Assembly: GCA_037440405.1 (NCBI GenBank)
Contig: JBBIUE010000016.1
Coordinates: 6,943 to 70,942 of the forward strand
Direction of reading: 5' to 3'
DNA length: 64,000 nucleotides
Source: JANMGV01 sp037440405
GTDB taxonomy: Bacteria > Planctomycetota > Planctomycetia > Pirellulales > Pirellulaceae
The stretch's first letter is position 1. Each line of letters opens with the position of its first letter. Position numbers and translations under genes: made by a program. The notes under the pieces were generated by a model. It had not been told where the DNA came from and ran no database searches. It saw only the letters and a list, made by a program, of their open reading frames with translations. This document shows positions 28,281-39,900 of this stretch, in pieces.

Positions 28281-31200
28281 TCCGCCAGGCCTTGAGCTTG
28301 ATCTTGCAAGAGTTTACGCGACGCTTCTCGATCGTCTCTCTTGCTTGCTTGACGGTGATTGTCGCAACGCTCACGAATGTGTCGATCAGCGTTGCTGATG
28401 ACGAGGATGAAGTGAAGCTTCGCGAATTATTTGTGCCCCGAGCTGAGCTGCCGCTGCTACTGGAACATTATCCTCGACGTGTATTCATGACGCGAGAACA
28501 ATTCGAAGGCCTTCGCCTCAACAGCAAAGTCTCTGTACCTCTTCCGATTCCTCGAAGCGTGATCGCCTCGGAAGGCAACTTTCAGATCGTCCTCAGGGAA
28601 GGGCGTGCCGCAATTCAGAGCACCCTGACATTGGAATCGCTCGAAGACGGCGTGCATGCCGTCCCCCTTGTATTCGGTGGCATGGGCATGCAAAAAGCGA
28701 CATTGGACTCGACAAGCGCCGCAATGGCTCGCGGTGATCGCGGTGAAGTACTGTTGCTCGTCAGCGGTCGAGGAACGCATCGATTTGAAGCGACGATGAC
28801 TGCTCCGGTTTCGACATCGGCAGCCATTCAGACGCTCCATCTTCAGTTTCCAGAGACAGGTTCGTCAACGATCTCGCTGACGGTTCCCGGAAATGTCGAA
28901 ATTTTATCCGGTGCAGTTGCCATCCGACGAGAGTTCGTTGCTGAGGCGAACGAAACTCGGTTCGAAGTGCTTCCTCAACGCGGTCCGATGTCAATCGTAC
29001 TGAGCCTGAATAACCGAAGCATCCAAGATCAGAAGATCGTTACCGCCAACTCATTGATAACCAGCACCTTATCCGCTTCCTGGGAAACGATCAATGCAGA
29101 AGTAACGTTTCATGTATTGCATGGAACCACTGACCAATTTCAAATCCGCTTACCCAAAGGTTTCGATGTATCCGATGTTCGCTGCGAGTCCCTCGCTCGC
29201 TGGTCAATCGACGATGAGCTCGAATCTCGCTTGCTGACGATTGACCTCCGGCGAACCATGGATCGAAAGGAAGTTCAGCGTGAGGTAGTGCACCTGACGG
29301 CATCTCGCGCTCGAAGGGAAGAGGAACTCTGGTCTTTCCCGAGAATCGAATTGCTCGACGTGGAATCCAACACGACGATCGCTGGAGTCCTGCTTGACGA
29401 TCGATTGAAACTCGAAGCCATTCAAGAATCCGGCGTCATTCCCATCGATGGAGCTGTTCTAGAAAACCGCATCGCGAATTGGAGGGCGACTTCCGGCGTT
29501 GCCATTCGACCAAAAATCGTCGTCGCCTACTATGCTCCGCAGGATACGTTCGAGATCCGCAGCCGCCTCGTCCAAAAGCCTGCCGAGTTTCGTTCAACGA
29601 CGAACCTCGTTCTTGTCGCCAAAGAACACGAACTGGAGCTTTACACTGGTATCGCCATTCTGGTCGTTGAGGAACAGCTCGTCCAGGTCGAGCTTCAAGT
29701 TCCTCCCCTCTGGACTGTCATGTCGATTGAGAGCCAGGATGGAAAAGCTGTTCCGTGGCGTGAATCGGCTGTCTCAGGTGAACGTCGATTACGACTCACT
29801 CTGCCGAATGCAGTACGGCCTGGTCAAACAGTGAATTTGATCGTTAAGGCCAAATACGTCCCACCGGGTTGGCTAGGGAGTTGGCCATCCTTTTCTCTCG
29901 AGTTCCCCAAACTGCAAGTCGTGAGTAGCTCGCTTGACGAAGGTGCCTGTGCGATCGCTGTCCATGATGATCTGTCGGTACGCCCAGAAGCATTGGTCGA
30001 TCTCACGATCTTGAATGACGCAGACAAGAAAAAGTTTCGGCTCGAAGAGATTCCGACACAATTCGCGTACAGATTCGAGACGAGTGATTGGTCTGCACTG
30101 TTTACTATCGAACGTAATCAACCCGTGGTCACGGCCACCACTCTTGGTTTCTACCTGATCGAACCAACGGGATTGACCTCAAAATTTGAACTCCGACTCA
30201 ACGTCCAGCAAGCACGAATCCAAGAAGTTCACTTTTCATTGCCGGAATCGACTCCTTCGGAAGTTTCCATCCAAGGCCTGGATGGAATCGCGGTTCGAGA
30301 AACAACATCGATCTTGAGCGATGATCGGCGACATTGGACCATTATCTTGGCTCAGAAATCGATGGGATCGATCAAGCTGTCTGTCGAATTCGTGCAACCA
30401 CTATCGGCCCAAGGTCACGATCGATGGAACCTCCCCGACCTTCGCATTGAAGACGTACTGCTTCAGTCGGGATACTATGCGGTCGAAGGTCATAGTGATC
30501 TGGATGTGAACGTCCTCGAACATCCAAGGATGGTCGATCAAGGAGAATTGGTCGATTCCATTTACTCGATTGGTCGTCATCAAGTCGGAACCTATGCTTT
30601 TGTGGGAGAGCCGAAACCCGTCGTTGTTCAGATAGCCGATCGGCAACACGCTGGCTTGCCGATGATCTTGGTCGAGAAAGCGATTTTGACAACTTGGCTG
30701 GGAGTCAACGGGCGAGCTCAAACGGCCATCAACTATAAGCTGCGAGCCAAAAGCCCGGCTCTCCACTTCGAACTGCCGAACCAAGCGGAATTGTGGTCGG
30801 TCGTTCTCGACAACCAGCCGGTAGTGCCGCAAAACGATGGAGGTACCTTACTGATCCCATTGGAAGCCAACTCGAATCAGGGTACCCATGAGCTTCAAAT
30901 CGTCTACGAAGTCCCGATCGCGCGACTGGAGTATTTGGCACGCACCACATTAGTGGCTCCGTTTTTGTTTGTACTCGACCGCAGGGCGAATCAACGAATG
31001 GAAGTTCCCACCGCCGACGTCGAGTGGCAGATCGGGCTGCCTTACGGTTACGAGATCGTCTCCACACAAGGGAGCCTGTATGAATCGAGCGTTTACCCTT
31101 GGTCGCAACGCTGGACAGACTTCGGGCGCTGGCTGCTTATTCTCGGAGGTTACGACGAAAATAAAACCTACCTTTCCACGCGAGTAGATTCTCAAGCAGC

Positions 31201-34200
31201 TTTTCACGACGCTGAATATCGAGGTCTTCCCAAGATCGCAGCACCGGCCCCCGCTAGCAGTGCCGTGCCCATGGATTCTCAACCGGTACCGAATGCCGAG
31301 ATTGCTCAGGTGGAAACGGATTCCAACGCGCAAGGTCAATTGATGGAACAAGAGGAGTTTCTTGGTGTGGTTCCTCAACTCTCTCAACCCTCAAACGAAC
31401 CGCTAGCCCGATTTGGAAAAGAAGGTTACACAAACCGTAAAGCTCTCAATGAAGGCTGGAAAAGTCTAAACATTGACGTCGAACAGCCCGCCAACACTTT
31501 AATCTTTCAAAGCTTCGGAGCACGGCCGCTCTTAGAATTCCAGATCGCGCAGCAAAATCGCTGGAGTTGGTTGGTCTATGCGATCGGAGCCATGTTGTTG
31601 ACCCGTTCATTTTACCTTTGGAATCGTGACGCGAAGAAAAAGCTTCGATGGCTGCTTGTATTAGTCATTGTCGGTTGCCTGTCTCCGCTGGTTCTGCCAT
31701 GGACCGAAACGGCGCGAATGTTGGCAGAAGTGGTTGTACTAGTGGCGATCATCAGCCTTGGAATATTTTTGCTAGGCTTCTTGCTTGGATCGGCCGCCAA
31801 GGGATTCCGAAGCTTGGCGAGTCGTTTGGGAATAAGATGGCTGCGTCGAGCAGTTGTGTCCGTGATCTGTGCGTCGTTGGTCTATGAATCGTATTGCTCT
31901 CCCGCAAGAGCACAAAGCTCATCTTCGGGCGAAGCAGCAAAACTAATCGAATTGTTGAAGGCAGCCGCCCCCATTCAGGTACCCGATGACGCGATCATCA
32001 TCCCCTACGACCCTGATTCGTCGGACGGGTGGAGCAATGGTCAAGAGATATTGGTTCCATTGGAGACCTACGAGAAACTTCGAAAACAGGTGGAGGCCGC
32101 GCAACAACCAACGGAACAACAACCGCCCCGCGACTGGGCTTGGAAAGGAATCCGATACGAATCCAGTCTTCAGGAAGGGGACCGATTCATGATGCGCGGC
32201 CGCATGGAGCTAGAAGTCTTCGGCGATGCGATCGTTACGGTTCCGTTCCCTGTTCTAGGAGGTGTACTCGCATCGGTCACGATGGACGGTCAACCCGCAA
32301 AGCTAACGGTCGTCACCGCTGATCGCGCTGTCGAAATCGAAGCGGAACACCGAGCCTTGGCCAAGCGACCGGTTCCGAACCAAGCCAGCAGTTTGTTCCT
32401 GCTGCAAGCGGAAGGACGAGGCTCGAAATCCGTCGAGGTCACGATTCAATTCGGTGTCGAACGACAAGGAGGCTGGCGCATCGTTTCTGGGCTTCTCCCA
32501 ACCGGACAAGCGAATCAATGGGACATCCAGATTCCATTGGCAGGAACTGAGTTGAAGCTCGCAGGCGTTGTCGACCGCACCGAATTTCGCTCGCAAGCGG
32601 ATGAGACGATCTTCAGCACATCCATCGCCAGAGATGGCTCGTTTGGCATCCAATGGCGCCCACGAATCTCTGAGGCGAGCGTTGACCAAGGTCTTTCCGC
32701 CGAAAGTCAAGCTACTATCAACATTCGTGAGGATGCCATTCGAATGAGCTGGAAAACGAACTTGACTTTTCGGCGAGGACGTCGTGAATCGTTGACCTTT
32801 GAAATCCCAACCAACTACTTCGTTGAAGAGGTTCTGGGAAGCAATGTTCGCGGTTGGACAATTCGAGATTCCGAGGAAAAGAGATTTGTCGACGTAGAGT
32901 TACTTGGGACCGCCCAGGACAGCGAATCGCTGGAGATGCGCATTAGCCATCGCCGCAATTTCAAAGCGGAAACGGAGCAGATCGACGTACCTTGGGTTCG
33001 TGTACCGGATAGCATGTTGCAGCAGGGAACGCTCACCATTCGCAGAAGTCGGTGGATCGATCTCCGGAGTGAGCATCACGAGTTCATCAGTCGGATGGAC
33101 TTGATCGCGAACGAAGGTGACATAGAATCGGTTGATCGCTTCGCACCGGTCGACTTGATTCCATTCCAATCATTCCGCTTCCTTGCGGTTCCTTTTCGAT
33201 TGACCGTGACTGCGTCACCGGTATCGCCACAAGCCGAGGTGAATTGGCAGGGGCTGCTGAAAATTGCTCCAAGAGAACTCATTTTGGAGGCCAAGTTCCA
33301 GTACTCGGCGAACGCTCGCCCAATTCATCGCATCCGATTGGCTTTTCCTCGGATGTTCGAGCTGCAGCCCCCCATGGTTCCCTGTAATTACGATTGGTAT
33401 ATCGATGAGAGCGGAGATGAACAGATTGTCCATATTCTTCCGGAACGAGGACTCTCTGGCTCTTTTGATATCGTGGTCCTTGGAACTAGGAAACGCGAAC
33501 TTGTTGATGGTCAGATTTCTGCACAGTTTTTGGTGCCGAGTTTTCGTGCAGTCGATGTTGCCAAGCAAGCTGGCACTCTGGTGTTGCAGGCGGATCCATC
33601 TTTCAACGTCCGCTTAGAACAACTCGATCATGCAGAATTACTTGGTCCCAATGCGGCGGATGCTTGGATGCAGTCTGAGCAGAAATCGTTGGTTCGCGCT
33701 GTGCTATCCATCCGAGGTGATAGGTTCTCCGGGCTCGCGACAACCATCAAGAAGTCACCCGTCATTCAAGCGCGCTCTATTTCCAATATCCGCGTCACTG
33801 AGAAAGCTATCGAAGAAACCATCCTGCTTGACTGGACCATTCGTGAAGCATCGGTTCAATCGTTTTCGTTCGTGTTGCCCTATTGGATGCGAGATGCTCG
33901 GGTCAGCGCTCCTTGGCTTCGGCAGTTGCAGCGCAGACTGTCTGCCGAGCAAGCAGACGCTCCAGTGCGATTCACGATCGATTTACAGGACGACGTGATT
34001 GGCGAGTTTCGAGTCAAAATCGAAAATGATCGCTCGCTCGATTCAAGCATCCGGGAGGCACCCATTCCCACCATCGAAACTGGACAAGCCATGAAGCGAT
34101 TTGTCCTTCTCGAAAACGCTGGAAGGGACGAGCTGATCATCGGAGAAAGCCGCGGTGTGGAAGCGATTCACGCGCAATCGTCTGAATGGAATGAACTGAC

Positions 34201-36004
34201 AAACATCTTGGGCGCGAAATCAGCGCAGGCGTTTTCCGTTCGGAATCAAGCTGAGTCTCCCATTTTGCGATTCTCATTAGACGAACGAGCTGCGATCCAA
34301 ACCGTCAGTGCGAGAATTGGCTTGTTCCTCACCGTTCTTGCCCTTGATCGTTCCGGCACCTATCGAGCCTCTGCGGAACTGAGAGTCGAAAATCGGAATG
34401 AGCCGTTTGTTGAAATTGAGCTACCGACGGGAGCCAGTGTATGGACTGCAACGGTCGCAGGAGAACCCATGAAGCCGATGCTATCGAACCAGCCGCAGCG
34501 ACTCCGCATCCCACTGATCAAAACTCCAGTCGGCAGCCTCGATTATCCTGTGATCATCAAGTACGGCGGACAAATTGCGATGCCGACGGTCATGGGAAGA
34601 TGGAGCATTCCATTCATTCGTGTCGCCAACATTCGACCGGAACAAAGTCAAGTGCGACTATTTCTTCCTGACGAACAACATTGGTTCGATTTCAGCGGAA
34701 CGCTGGGCAGAATCAACACTCAGTCCGAGTGGGATGCAGGTTTGTTATCATTTAAGCAGAAGCAGGTCGATGAATTGCGGCGAGTGATCGAGAGCAAAGC
34801 GCAAAGCAAGTTTGACTCCTTCTCGCAATCACGAGCCAAAGCCAATCTTCGACAACTCGGGACAGCGCCCTATGCTGTTTATGGCGCCAACGTCATTCCA
34901 AACGATCGCGTTCTCGATATCGACCAAGACGCTTCAACTTGGCAGAAGGAAACCGAAGACAATCGGACACTTCTCAGTCGTTCGTATGCCGCGCAATCGC
35001 TAAAGGGGGGCACCAATTCGGTGATGACTTATGGAAACAATTTCTTTCATGAGACGGAACCCCTTTCCGTTGATGAGCGCGCTCCACAGTCGATCAAAGA
35101 CGCGGAACCTCCGATGAATCGCGGCAACGCCACCGACGAAGTTCAGCATGCGCCGGAAACCAGTCCATTAGGAGGCAATCCGCAAGTTGCTCAGCGTCCG
35201 GGCTCAACGGTTCTTCGAATCGAAAGTATTGACAAGCTGGAAGCCGATAAAAAGCAAATGGCAAAAGGAGAAGAGATCGAGGAGAAGCTCAAGCAATATG
35301 AGGCTCAATTGCAATCGAATGCTCCCAATGCAATGGGCGGAATCGATGGACAGGGTCGTTTCAACAGAAGCAATCGAGTCTCCGAGCTTGCAGGGAGCGA
35401 GCCCAATGCAGGATATGAACTTCGTCGCTTCAGAGAGTCAGAGTCCCTTGATTCAAACGTGCCGAGTGCCTCTCCGTTAGCTATAGAAGATGGCGACCGG
35501 CGTGACCTCGGCAGAGGTTTGCCCCAGATGGAGCAAACCCAACGCTCTGGCCAAGCGGTTGAGCGCGGTGCCCTTCAGACCTTCGAAGCCGATCGTCCGA
35601 CTTACCCTAGACCCGAAAACGCGGCGGACGTGCTTCAACCTTCCTTTGTTGGTTTTGTCAGCCTTGATTTGCCTTTTCCGACGCGGGGAGTCGAATACAT
35701 GTTCTCGACTCCGGGTGGGGATTTGGAACTGAGTGGCCGAACCATTTCGAAGCAAGCGACCACACGTGGCGTGGCCATCCTTGCACTCGCGGCTTCCGTC
35801 GTCGTGATTTGGTTTGGTTGGAGGATGATCCATGCCCTGTGGTCGACGCGACGCGGCCGCCTCCTCGTCGCTGCGATAGCCTTCATGAGCGCGACCATCT
35901 GCTTTCTGGCTGGATTACCTGTCTACGGCATCCTCCTCGTCCTCACTGGTTTGGTAGGATTATTTCCTCTTGAATGGTCTAGGCAGTCTCAAACGAGCGC
36001 CTGA
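28277..36004 (+). CDS. giant exported/membrane protein, fusion of two modules (B and C)
   Basis: A single frame encodes 2575 residues. Module B starts after a signal-type helix (FSIVSLACLTVIVATLTNVS) with RELFVPRAELPLLLEHYP and VFMTREQFEGLRL. It runs through beta-rich domains to membrane helices near residues 1100-1180. At about 1187-1215 comes a second signal-peptide-like stretch, RRAVVSVICASLVYESYC then SPARAQ. Module C begins immediately after with IIIPYDPDSSDG and ILVPLETYEKLRKQVE, matching the start of the previous gene, and ends with three membrane helices. The region before the last helices is low-complexity and polar (about 2250-2480). The internal signal suggests fusion of two once separate genes. 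Function unknown; probably envelope-associated. The size and internal boundary are clear from sequence. Confidence 0.87.
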   Translation: MIRQALSLILQEFTRRFSIVSLACLTVIVATLTNVSISVADDEDEVKLRELFVPRAELPLLLEHYPRRVFMTREQFEGLRLNSKVSVPLPIPRSVIASEGNFQIVLREGRAAIQSTLTLESLEDGVHAVPLVFGGMGMQKATLDSTSAAMARGDRGEVLLLVSGRGTHRFEATMTAPVSTSAAIQTLHLQFPETGSSTISLTVPGNVEILSGAVAIRREFVAEANETRFEVLPQRGPMSIVLSLNNRSIQDQKIVTANSLITSTLSASWETINAEVTFHVLHGTTDQFQIRLPKGFDVSDVRCESLARWSIDDELESRLLTIDLRRTMDRKEVQREVVHLTASRARREEELWSFPRIELLDVESNTTIAGVLLDDRLKLEAIQESGVIPIDGAVLENRIANWRATSGVAIRPKIVVAYYAPQDTFEIRSRLVQKPAEFRSTTNLVLVAKEHELELYTGIAILVVEEQLVQVELQVPPLWTVMSIESQDGKAVPWRESAVSGERRLRLTLPNAVRPGQTVNLIVKAKYVPPGWLGSWPSFSLEFPKLQVVSSSLDEGACAIAVHDDLSVRPEALVDLTILNDADKKKFRLEEIPTQFAYRFETSDWSALFTIERNQPVVTATTLGFYLIEPTGLTSKFELRLNVQQARIQEVHFSLPESTPSEVSIQGLDGIAVRETTSILSDDRRHWTIILAQKSMGSIKLSVEFVQPLSAQGHDRWNLPDLRIEDVLLQSGYYAVEGHSDLDVNVLEHPRMVDQGELVDSIYSIGRHQVGTYAFVGEPKPVVVQIADRQHAGLPMILVEKAILTTWLGVNGRAQTAINYKLRAKSPALHFELPNQAELWSVVLDNQPVVPQNDGGTLLIPLEANSNQGTHELQIVYEVPIARLEYLARTTLVAPFLFVLDRRANQRMEVPTADVEWQIGLPYGYEIVSTQGSLYESSVYPWSQRWTDFGRWLLILGGYDENKTYLSTRVDSQAAFHDAEYRGLPKIAAPAPASSAVPMDSQPVPNAEIAQVETDSNAQGQLMEQEEFLGVVPQLSQPSNEPLARFGKEGYTNRKALNEGWKSLNIDVEQPANTLIFQSFGARPLLEFQIAQQNRWSWLVYAIGAMLLTRSFYLWNRDAKKKLRWLLVLVIVGCLSPLVLPWTETARMLAEVVVLVAIISLGIFLLGFLLGSAAKGFRSLASRLGIRWLRRAVVSVICASLVYESYCSPARAQSSSSGEAAKLIELLKAAAPIQVPDDAIIIPYDPDSSDGWSNGQEILVPLETYEKLRKQVEAAQQPTEQQPPRDWAWKGIRYESSLQEGDRFMMRGRMELEVFGDAIVTVPFPVLGGVLASVTMDGQPAKLTVVTADRAVEIEAEHRALAKRPVPNQASSLFLLQAEGRGSKSVEVTIQFGVERQGGWRIVSGLLPTGQANQWDIQIPLAGTELKLAGVVDRTEFRSQADETIFSTSIARDGSFGIQWRPRISEASVDQGLSAESQATINIREDAIRMSWKTNLTFRRGRRESLTFEIPTNYFVEEVLGSNVRGWTIRDSEEKRFVDVELLGTAQDSESLEMRISHRRNFKAETEQIDVPWVRVPDSMLQQGTLTIRRSRWIDLRSEHHEFISRMDLIANEGDIESVDRFAPVDLIPFQSFRFLAVPFRLTVTASPVSPQAEVNWQGLLKIAPRELILEAKFQYSANARPIHRIRLAFPRMFELQPPMVPCNYDWYIDESGDEQIVHILPERGLSGSFDIVVLGTRKRELVDGQISAQFLVPSFRAVDVAKQAGTLVLQADPSFNVRLEQLDHAELLGPNAADAWMQSEQKSLVRAVLSIRGDRFSGLATTIKKSPVIQARSISNIRVTEKAIEETILLDWTIREASVQSFSFVLPYWMRDARVSAPWLRQLQRRLSAEQADAPVRFTIDLQDDVIGEFRVKIENDRSLDSSIREAPIPTIETGQAMKRFVLLENAGRDELIIGESRGVEAIHAQSSEWNELTNILGAKSAQAFSVRNQAESPILRFSLDERAAIQTVSARIGLFLTVLALDRSGTYRASAELRVENRNEPFVEIELPTGASVWTATVAGEPMKPMLSNQPQRLRIPLIKTPVGSLDYPVIIKYGGQIAMPTVMGRWSIPFIRVANIRPEQSQVRLFLPDEQHWFDFSGTLGRINTQSEWDAGLLSFKQKQVDELRRVIESKAQSKFDSFSQSRAKANLRQLGTAPYAVYGANVIPNDRVLDIDQDASTWQKETEDNRTLLSRSYAAQSLKGGTNSVMTYGNNFFHETEPLSVDERAPQSIKDAEPPMNRGNATDEVQHAPETSPLGGNPQVAQRPGSTVLRIESIDKLEADKKQMAKGEEIEEKLKQYEAQLQSNAPNAMGGIDGQGRFNRSNRVSELAGSEPNAGYELRRFRESESLDSNVPSASPLAIEDGDRRDLGRGLPQMEQTQRSGQAVERGALQTFEADRPTYPRPENAADVLQPSFVGFVSLDLPFPTRGVEYMFSTPGGDLELSGRTISKQATTRGVAILALAASVVVIWFGWRMIHALWSTRRGRLLVAAIAFMSATICFLAGLPVYGILLVLTGLVGLFPLEWSRQSQTSA

Positions 36005-36170
36005 CCGTGGGGAAACCTCATTGGTCGGAAAATTCAGTAGATCTGCCGAGGAAATGAAAAGCAAAAAAGCATTTCCAGGCAATCTGATGGATCGATGAAC
36101 GTTTTTCGAACCGCAACGAGAAATCGTAAAGTTTGTGCATTCCACCCAGGAATCTAGTAGACTTTAGCGA

Positions 36171-36914
36171 ATGGCTTTTCAAGGTCCGAACTCATATAAT
36201 CGCCATTCACGCGATGAAATCTTCGAAACGACTCACTGGAGCCTCGTTTTGGCTGCCGGAGATCGGCGTCACGCGGAAGCGGACCAGGCACTGGAGCGGC
36301 TGTGCCGCGCCTACTGGCCGCCGCTCTATGCGTATGTGCGCCGGCGCGTGCGCGACGTGCACGAGGCTCAGGATCTGACCCAGGCCTTCATTGAGCGGCT
36401 GCTGGAAAAGCAGTTTCTCGCGCAGGCCCAGCGCGAACGGGGGCGTTTTCGGGCGTTCCTGATCACCGCGTTCCAACACTTTCTCGCCAACGAGTGGGAC
36501 AAGGCTCGGACTAAGAAGCGAGGCGGACACGTCACGCACTTCGTGTTCGAATTCGACCGATACGAGACCGGTGCCCCAGCGACGGATGACGAATGGACCG
36601 CAGAACGCGTCTACGAACGGCAATGGGCGATTGCGCTGCTCCAAAGCGTGATGGAGCGGCTACAGCGCGAGATGGAACGGAACGGGCAGGGCCGGCAGTT
36701 CCAGGCGCTCCGCGAGTTCATCGGCGGCGCGCAAGGTTCGTATGCCACGCCCGCTGTCGAATTGGGGATGAGCGAAGCGGCTGCGCGGATGGCTGCCAGT
36801 CGCTTGAGGGGTCGGTATCGGGAACTGTTGAAGGAAGAGATTGCCCATACGGTCTGCTCGGCGGACGAAATCGAGGACGAGATCCGGCAGCTGTTTACTG
36901 CTTTTTCCAAGTGA
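36171..36914 (+). CDS. ECF RNA polymerase sigma factor, planctomycete kinase-associated type
   Basis: The 247-residue product starts with the ETTHWSLVLAAG box common in planctomycete ECF factors. Region 2 follows with the helix HEAQDLTQAFIERLL. Region 4 ends with SYATPAVELGMSEAAARMAA then SRLRGRYRELLKEE, a helix-turn-helix for the -35 element. It lies 73 bases before a Ser/Thr kinase gene; ECF groups paired with Ser/Thr kinases are known in Planctomycetes, so the kinase may regulate it. No anti-sigma gene is visible. The coding sequence is much richer in G and C than flanking genes. Confidence 0.95.
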   Translation: MAFQGPNSYNRHSRDEIFETTHWSLVLAAGDRRHAEADQALERLCRAYWPPLYAYVRRRVRDVHEAQDLTQAFIERLLEKQFLAQAQRERGRFRAFLITAFQHFLANEWDKARTKKRGGHVTHFVFEFDRYETGAPATDDEWTAERVYERQWAIALLQSVMERLQREMERNGQGRQFQALREFIGGAQGSYATPAVELGMSEAAARMAASRLRGRYRELLKEEIAHTVCSADEIEDEIRQLFTAFSK

Positions 36915-36987
36915 AGTTCCCGAATTTCATGTTGCGCATGGAAGCGAATGCTTCAGTGTTACACAGAGAAAATACACAGGCTCAACC

Positions 36988-39900
36988 ATGAATTCCTACC
37001 CGCTATGTGCGAATTGCAGCAGTCCCATTCCGCCGGATGCCCCGTCGGGAATGTGCCCGAAGTGCCTTTTGCAAGCGGGCTTGTCGGATTCAGCCGTTGA
37101 CTTGGCGGCAATGGCAACTGACGGCGCGACTTCCGTGACGGAAACGATAGGTCTCAAGGGGGAAGACGAGCGGACCGGCATCGAATGGGAAGACCATTCA
37201 TCCTCGGGCTTTCCCGGCGTCGGCACCAAAATTCGTTACATCGGCGACTATGAGTTGCTGCATGAGATCGCTCGGGGAGGAATGGGAGTTGTCTACAAGG
37301 CGAGGCAGGTCCGGCTCAACCGCATTGTCGCCCTAAAGATGATCCTGTCAGGGCAGTTCGCCAGTTCGGTTGAGGTTCGGCGGTTTTATACGGAAGCGGA
37401 AGCAGCCGCCCAACTGGACCACTCCGGAATCGTGCCAGTGTTCGAGGTTGGCCAACACAATAAACATCATTACTACTCGATGGGCTTCGTTGACGGTGAG
37501 TCGCTTGCCAAACGCATCGCGGTCGGCCCGCTCGCGCCTCGCGTCGCCGCTGAAATCTTGCTTCGTGTTGCAGAAGCGATCGAGTATGCGCATCGCAGAG
37601 GTGTTATTCACCGCGATCTGAAGCCTGCCAATGTGCTCCTCGACAAAGCCGGTCAGCCGAAGGTGACTGACTTCGGGCTGGCGAAACGCATTCAGGGGAC
37701 CAGTCACCTCACCGCCTCGGGACAAATCCTTGGGACCCCCAGCTACATGCCGCCGGAACAGGTCGCCGGCCGCGCCGACCAAGTGAACGAAACCGCCGAC
37801 ATCTACTCGCTTGGGGCGATGCTCTATTCCATGCTGACCGGTCGACCGCCGTTCCATGCGGACAATCCGCTCGATACGATGATGCAGGTCATTGAGCGAG
37901 ACCCCGTATCGCCGCGAGCCCTGAATCCCGCAGTGCCGCTTGATCTGGAGACGATCTGCCTGAAGTGCTTGGAAAAGGACCGTCGCCAGCGTTACGGATC
38001 AGCCGGCGATCTGGCTCAAGAACTTCGCCGGTATCTGGAGGGGAAGCCGATTCTTGCCCGTCCCGTTGGCAGATTCGATCGCGCGTGGCGCTGGTGCCGA
38101 CGGAATCCGCTAGTGGCTTCGCTGCTGGTCGCGGTCGCCCTGAGTCTCGTCGGGGGCACTATTGTCTCGATGATGTTCGCCGTCGAAGCACGCCATCGGG
38201 CAGAGGGGGAGCGGAAAAACCGAGAAGCTGCCGATCAGCAGACTAGGCTGACCGAAGCGCAGTTGAACCGCTCTGAGTGGTTCCTCTACACGAATGAAAT
38301 CGCTTCTGCACAGCGTGAGGGGGAACTGAACAATCCCTCTCTGGCGACGAGCATCCTTGATCGCACTTCGCAGGAACGCCGCAGCTGGGAATATCACTTC
38401 CTACGTCGGCAGAACGAGCAGTCGCTGCGACTCTCTATCAAGGGTCACGACCAGAAGGTCCTGGCGCTCGCCGTCAGTCCAGACGGTGAGCTGCTCGCCA
38501 GCGCTGGACGGGACCGGAGCGTCAGAATCTGGGACAGCGCCAAGGGACGGGAAATCGTGACACTCGCCAGCGACCTATTCGTCACACATTTGACGTTCAG
38601 CCCAGATGGAGGTCGAGTGGCCGGCGTCGACACCGAGGGAAAGCTACGGATCTGGGACCCCCGCACCGGACAGCGACAGAGTGAAATCGTGACCAGCCCC
38701 ATCGCTGGCTTGGCCGCGAGTCGTGCATATTTCATCGCAGGGAGTGACCTCGTCGTCACGCACAACAAGGACGGAAGCATTGCCGTTTGGGATCCGTTGA
38801 ACGGTAGCGCACATCGATCGATCCCGATTCCCCTCGCAGCAGTGACCATCGCCGTTAGCCCGGACGGGAATTGGCTCGCTGCCGGATCGCTGACCAGTGG
38901 TCATCAGAGTGAAATCCAGGTCTGGTCATTTGATGCCTCATCAGATGCTTCAAAAAGAATGTCGATCGCAGGTCGCCTCGCGGCCCTGGCGTTCGATCAC
39001 ACCTCGAAGCGGATGGCGATCGGGGTTTTTGATCCCTCCAACGCATCCACTGGCGTGGTCCGCGTCGTGGATGTCTCGCGAATGGGGGAAGAGGGCGATC
39101 CTAACCTTTGCCAGATACCGATTCGAGCGCGTCAGGTGGGTTTTACCGCTGATGATCAGTTCGTGTTCGCGATCGGGATGGATGGTCTCCTGACCAAGTG
39201 CGATGCCAGTTCAGGCGCGATCGTGCGTCAGTTTCAGTCCCGTTCGCCTTCCGACCAAGCCTTAGAAGTAACCCCGGATGCAGCACTGCTCATCAACGGA
39301 AACGACGCGGGAGTTCTGGAACTCTGGAACACGTCCACCCATTCGCTGCCGACCGAATTCCCTCTCAACGAGTGGGGTTATTCGGTCGCCTTCAGTCGGG
39401 ATGGACGGCGCGTCGTCGGCGGTAGTAGCAAGATTGTCACGATCTGGGATGCGTCCACGGGCGACAAAGTCATCGAGATTCCGGCACACAACGGCACCGT
39501 CCACACCGTCGCCTTCCATCCCGAGAGCGACAAAGTCCTGAGCGGCAGTTGGGATGGCTCGCTCAAGTTGTGGGAAGTCCCGTCTGGCAAGGAACTCTTT
39601 CGGATTGGCGGAGGGACTCGCGAATACGACAGCTTCTCGATCAGTCCGAACGGTGACCTGTTCGCGACAGGTACCGGTTTCACAGCGGAGATCCGATTGC
39701 ACGACGCGCACACCGGAGATCGGGTTGAAACGCTGACCGGTGTGACGGAGCGTGTCGGAGTGACCGCGTTCTCGGCTGACGGTGCATGGCTTGTGAGCGG
39801 CGGCGAAATTGGAGAGGTTGCGGTCTGGGACGTGTCTCGGCGTGCCATGCGCTGGACGACCCGACTGGGCCAGGACCGTATCCGGTTTGTGACAATCAAT

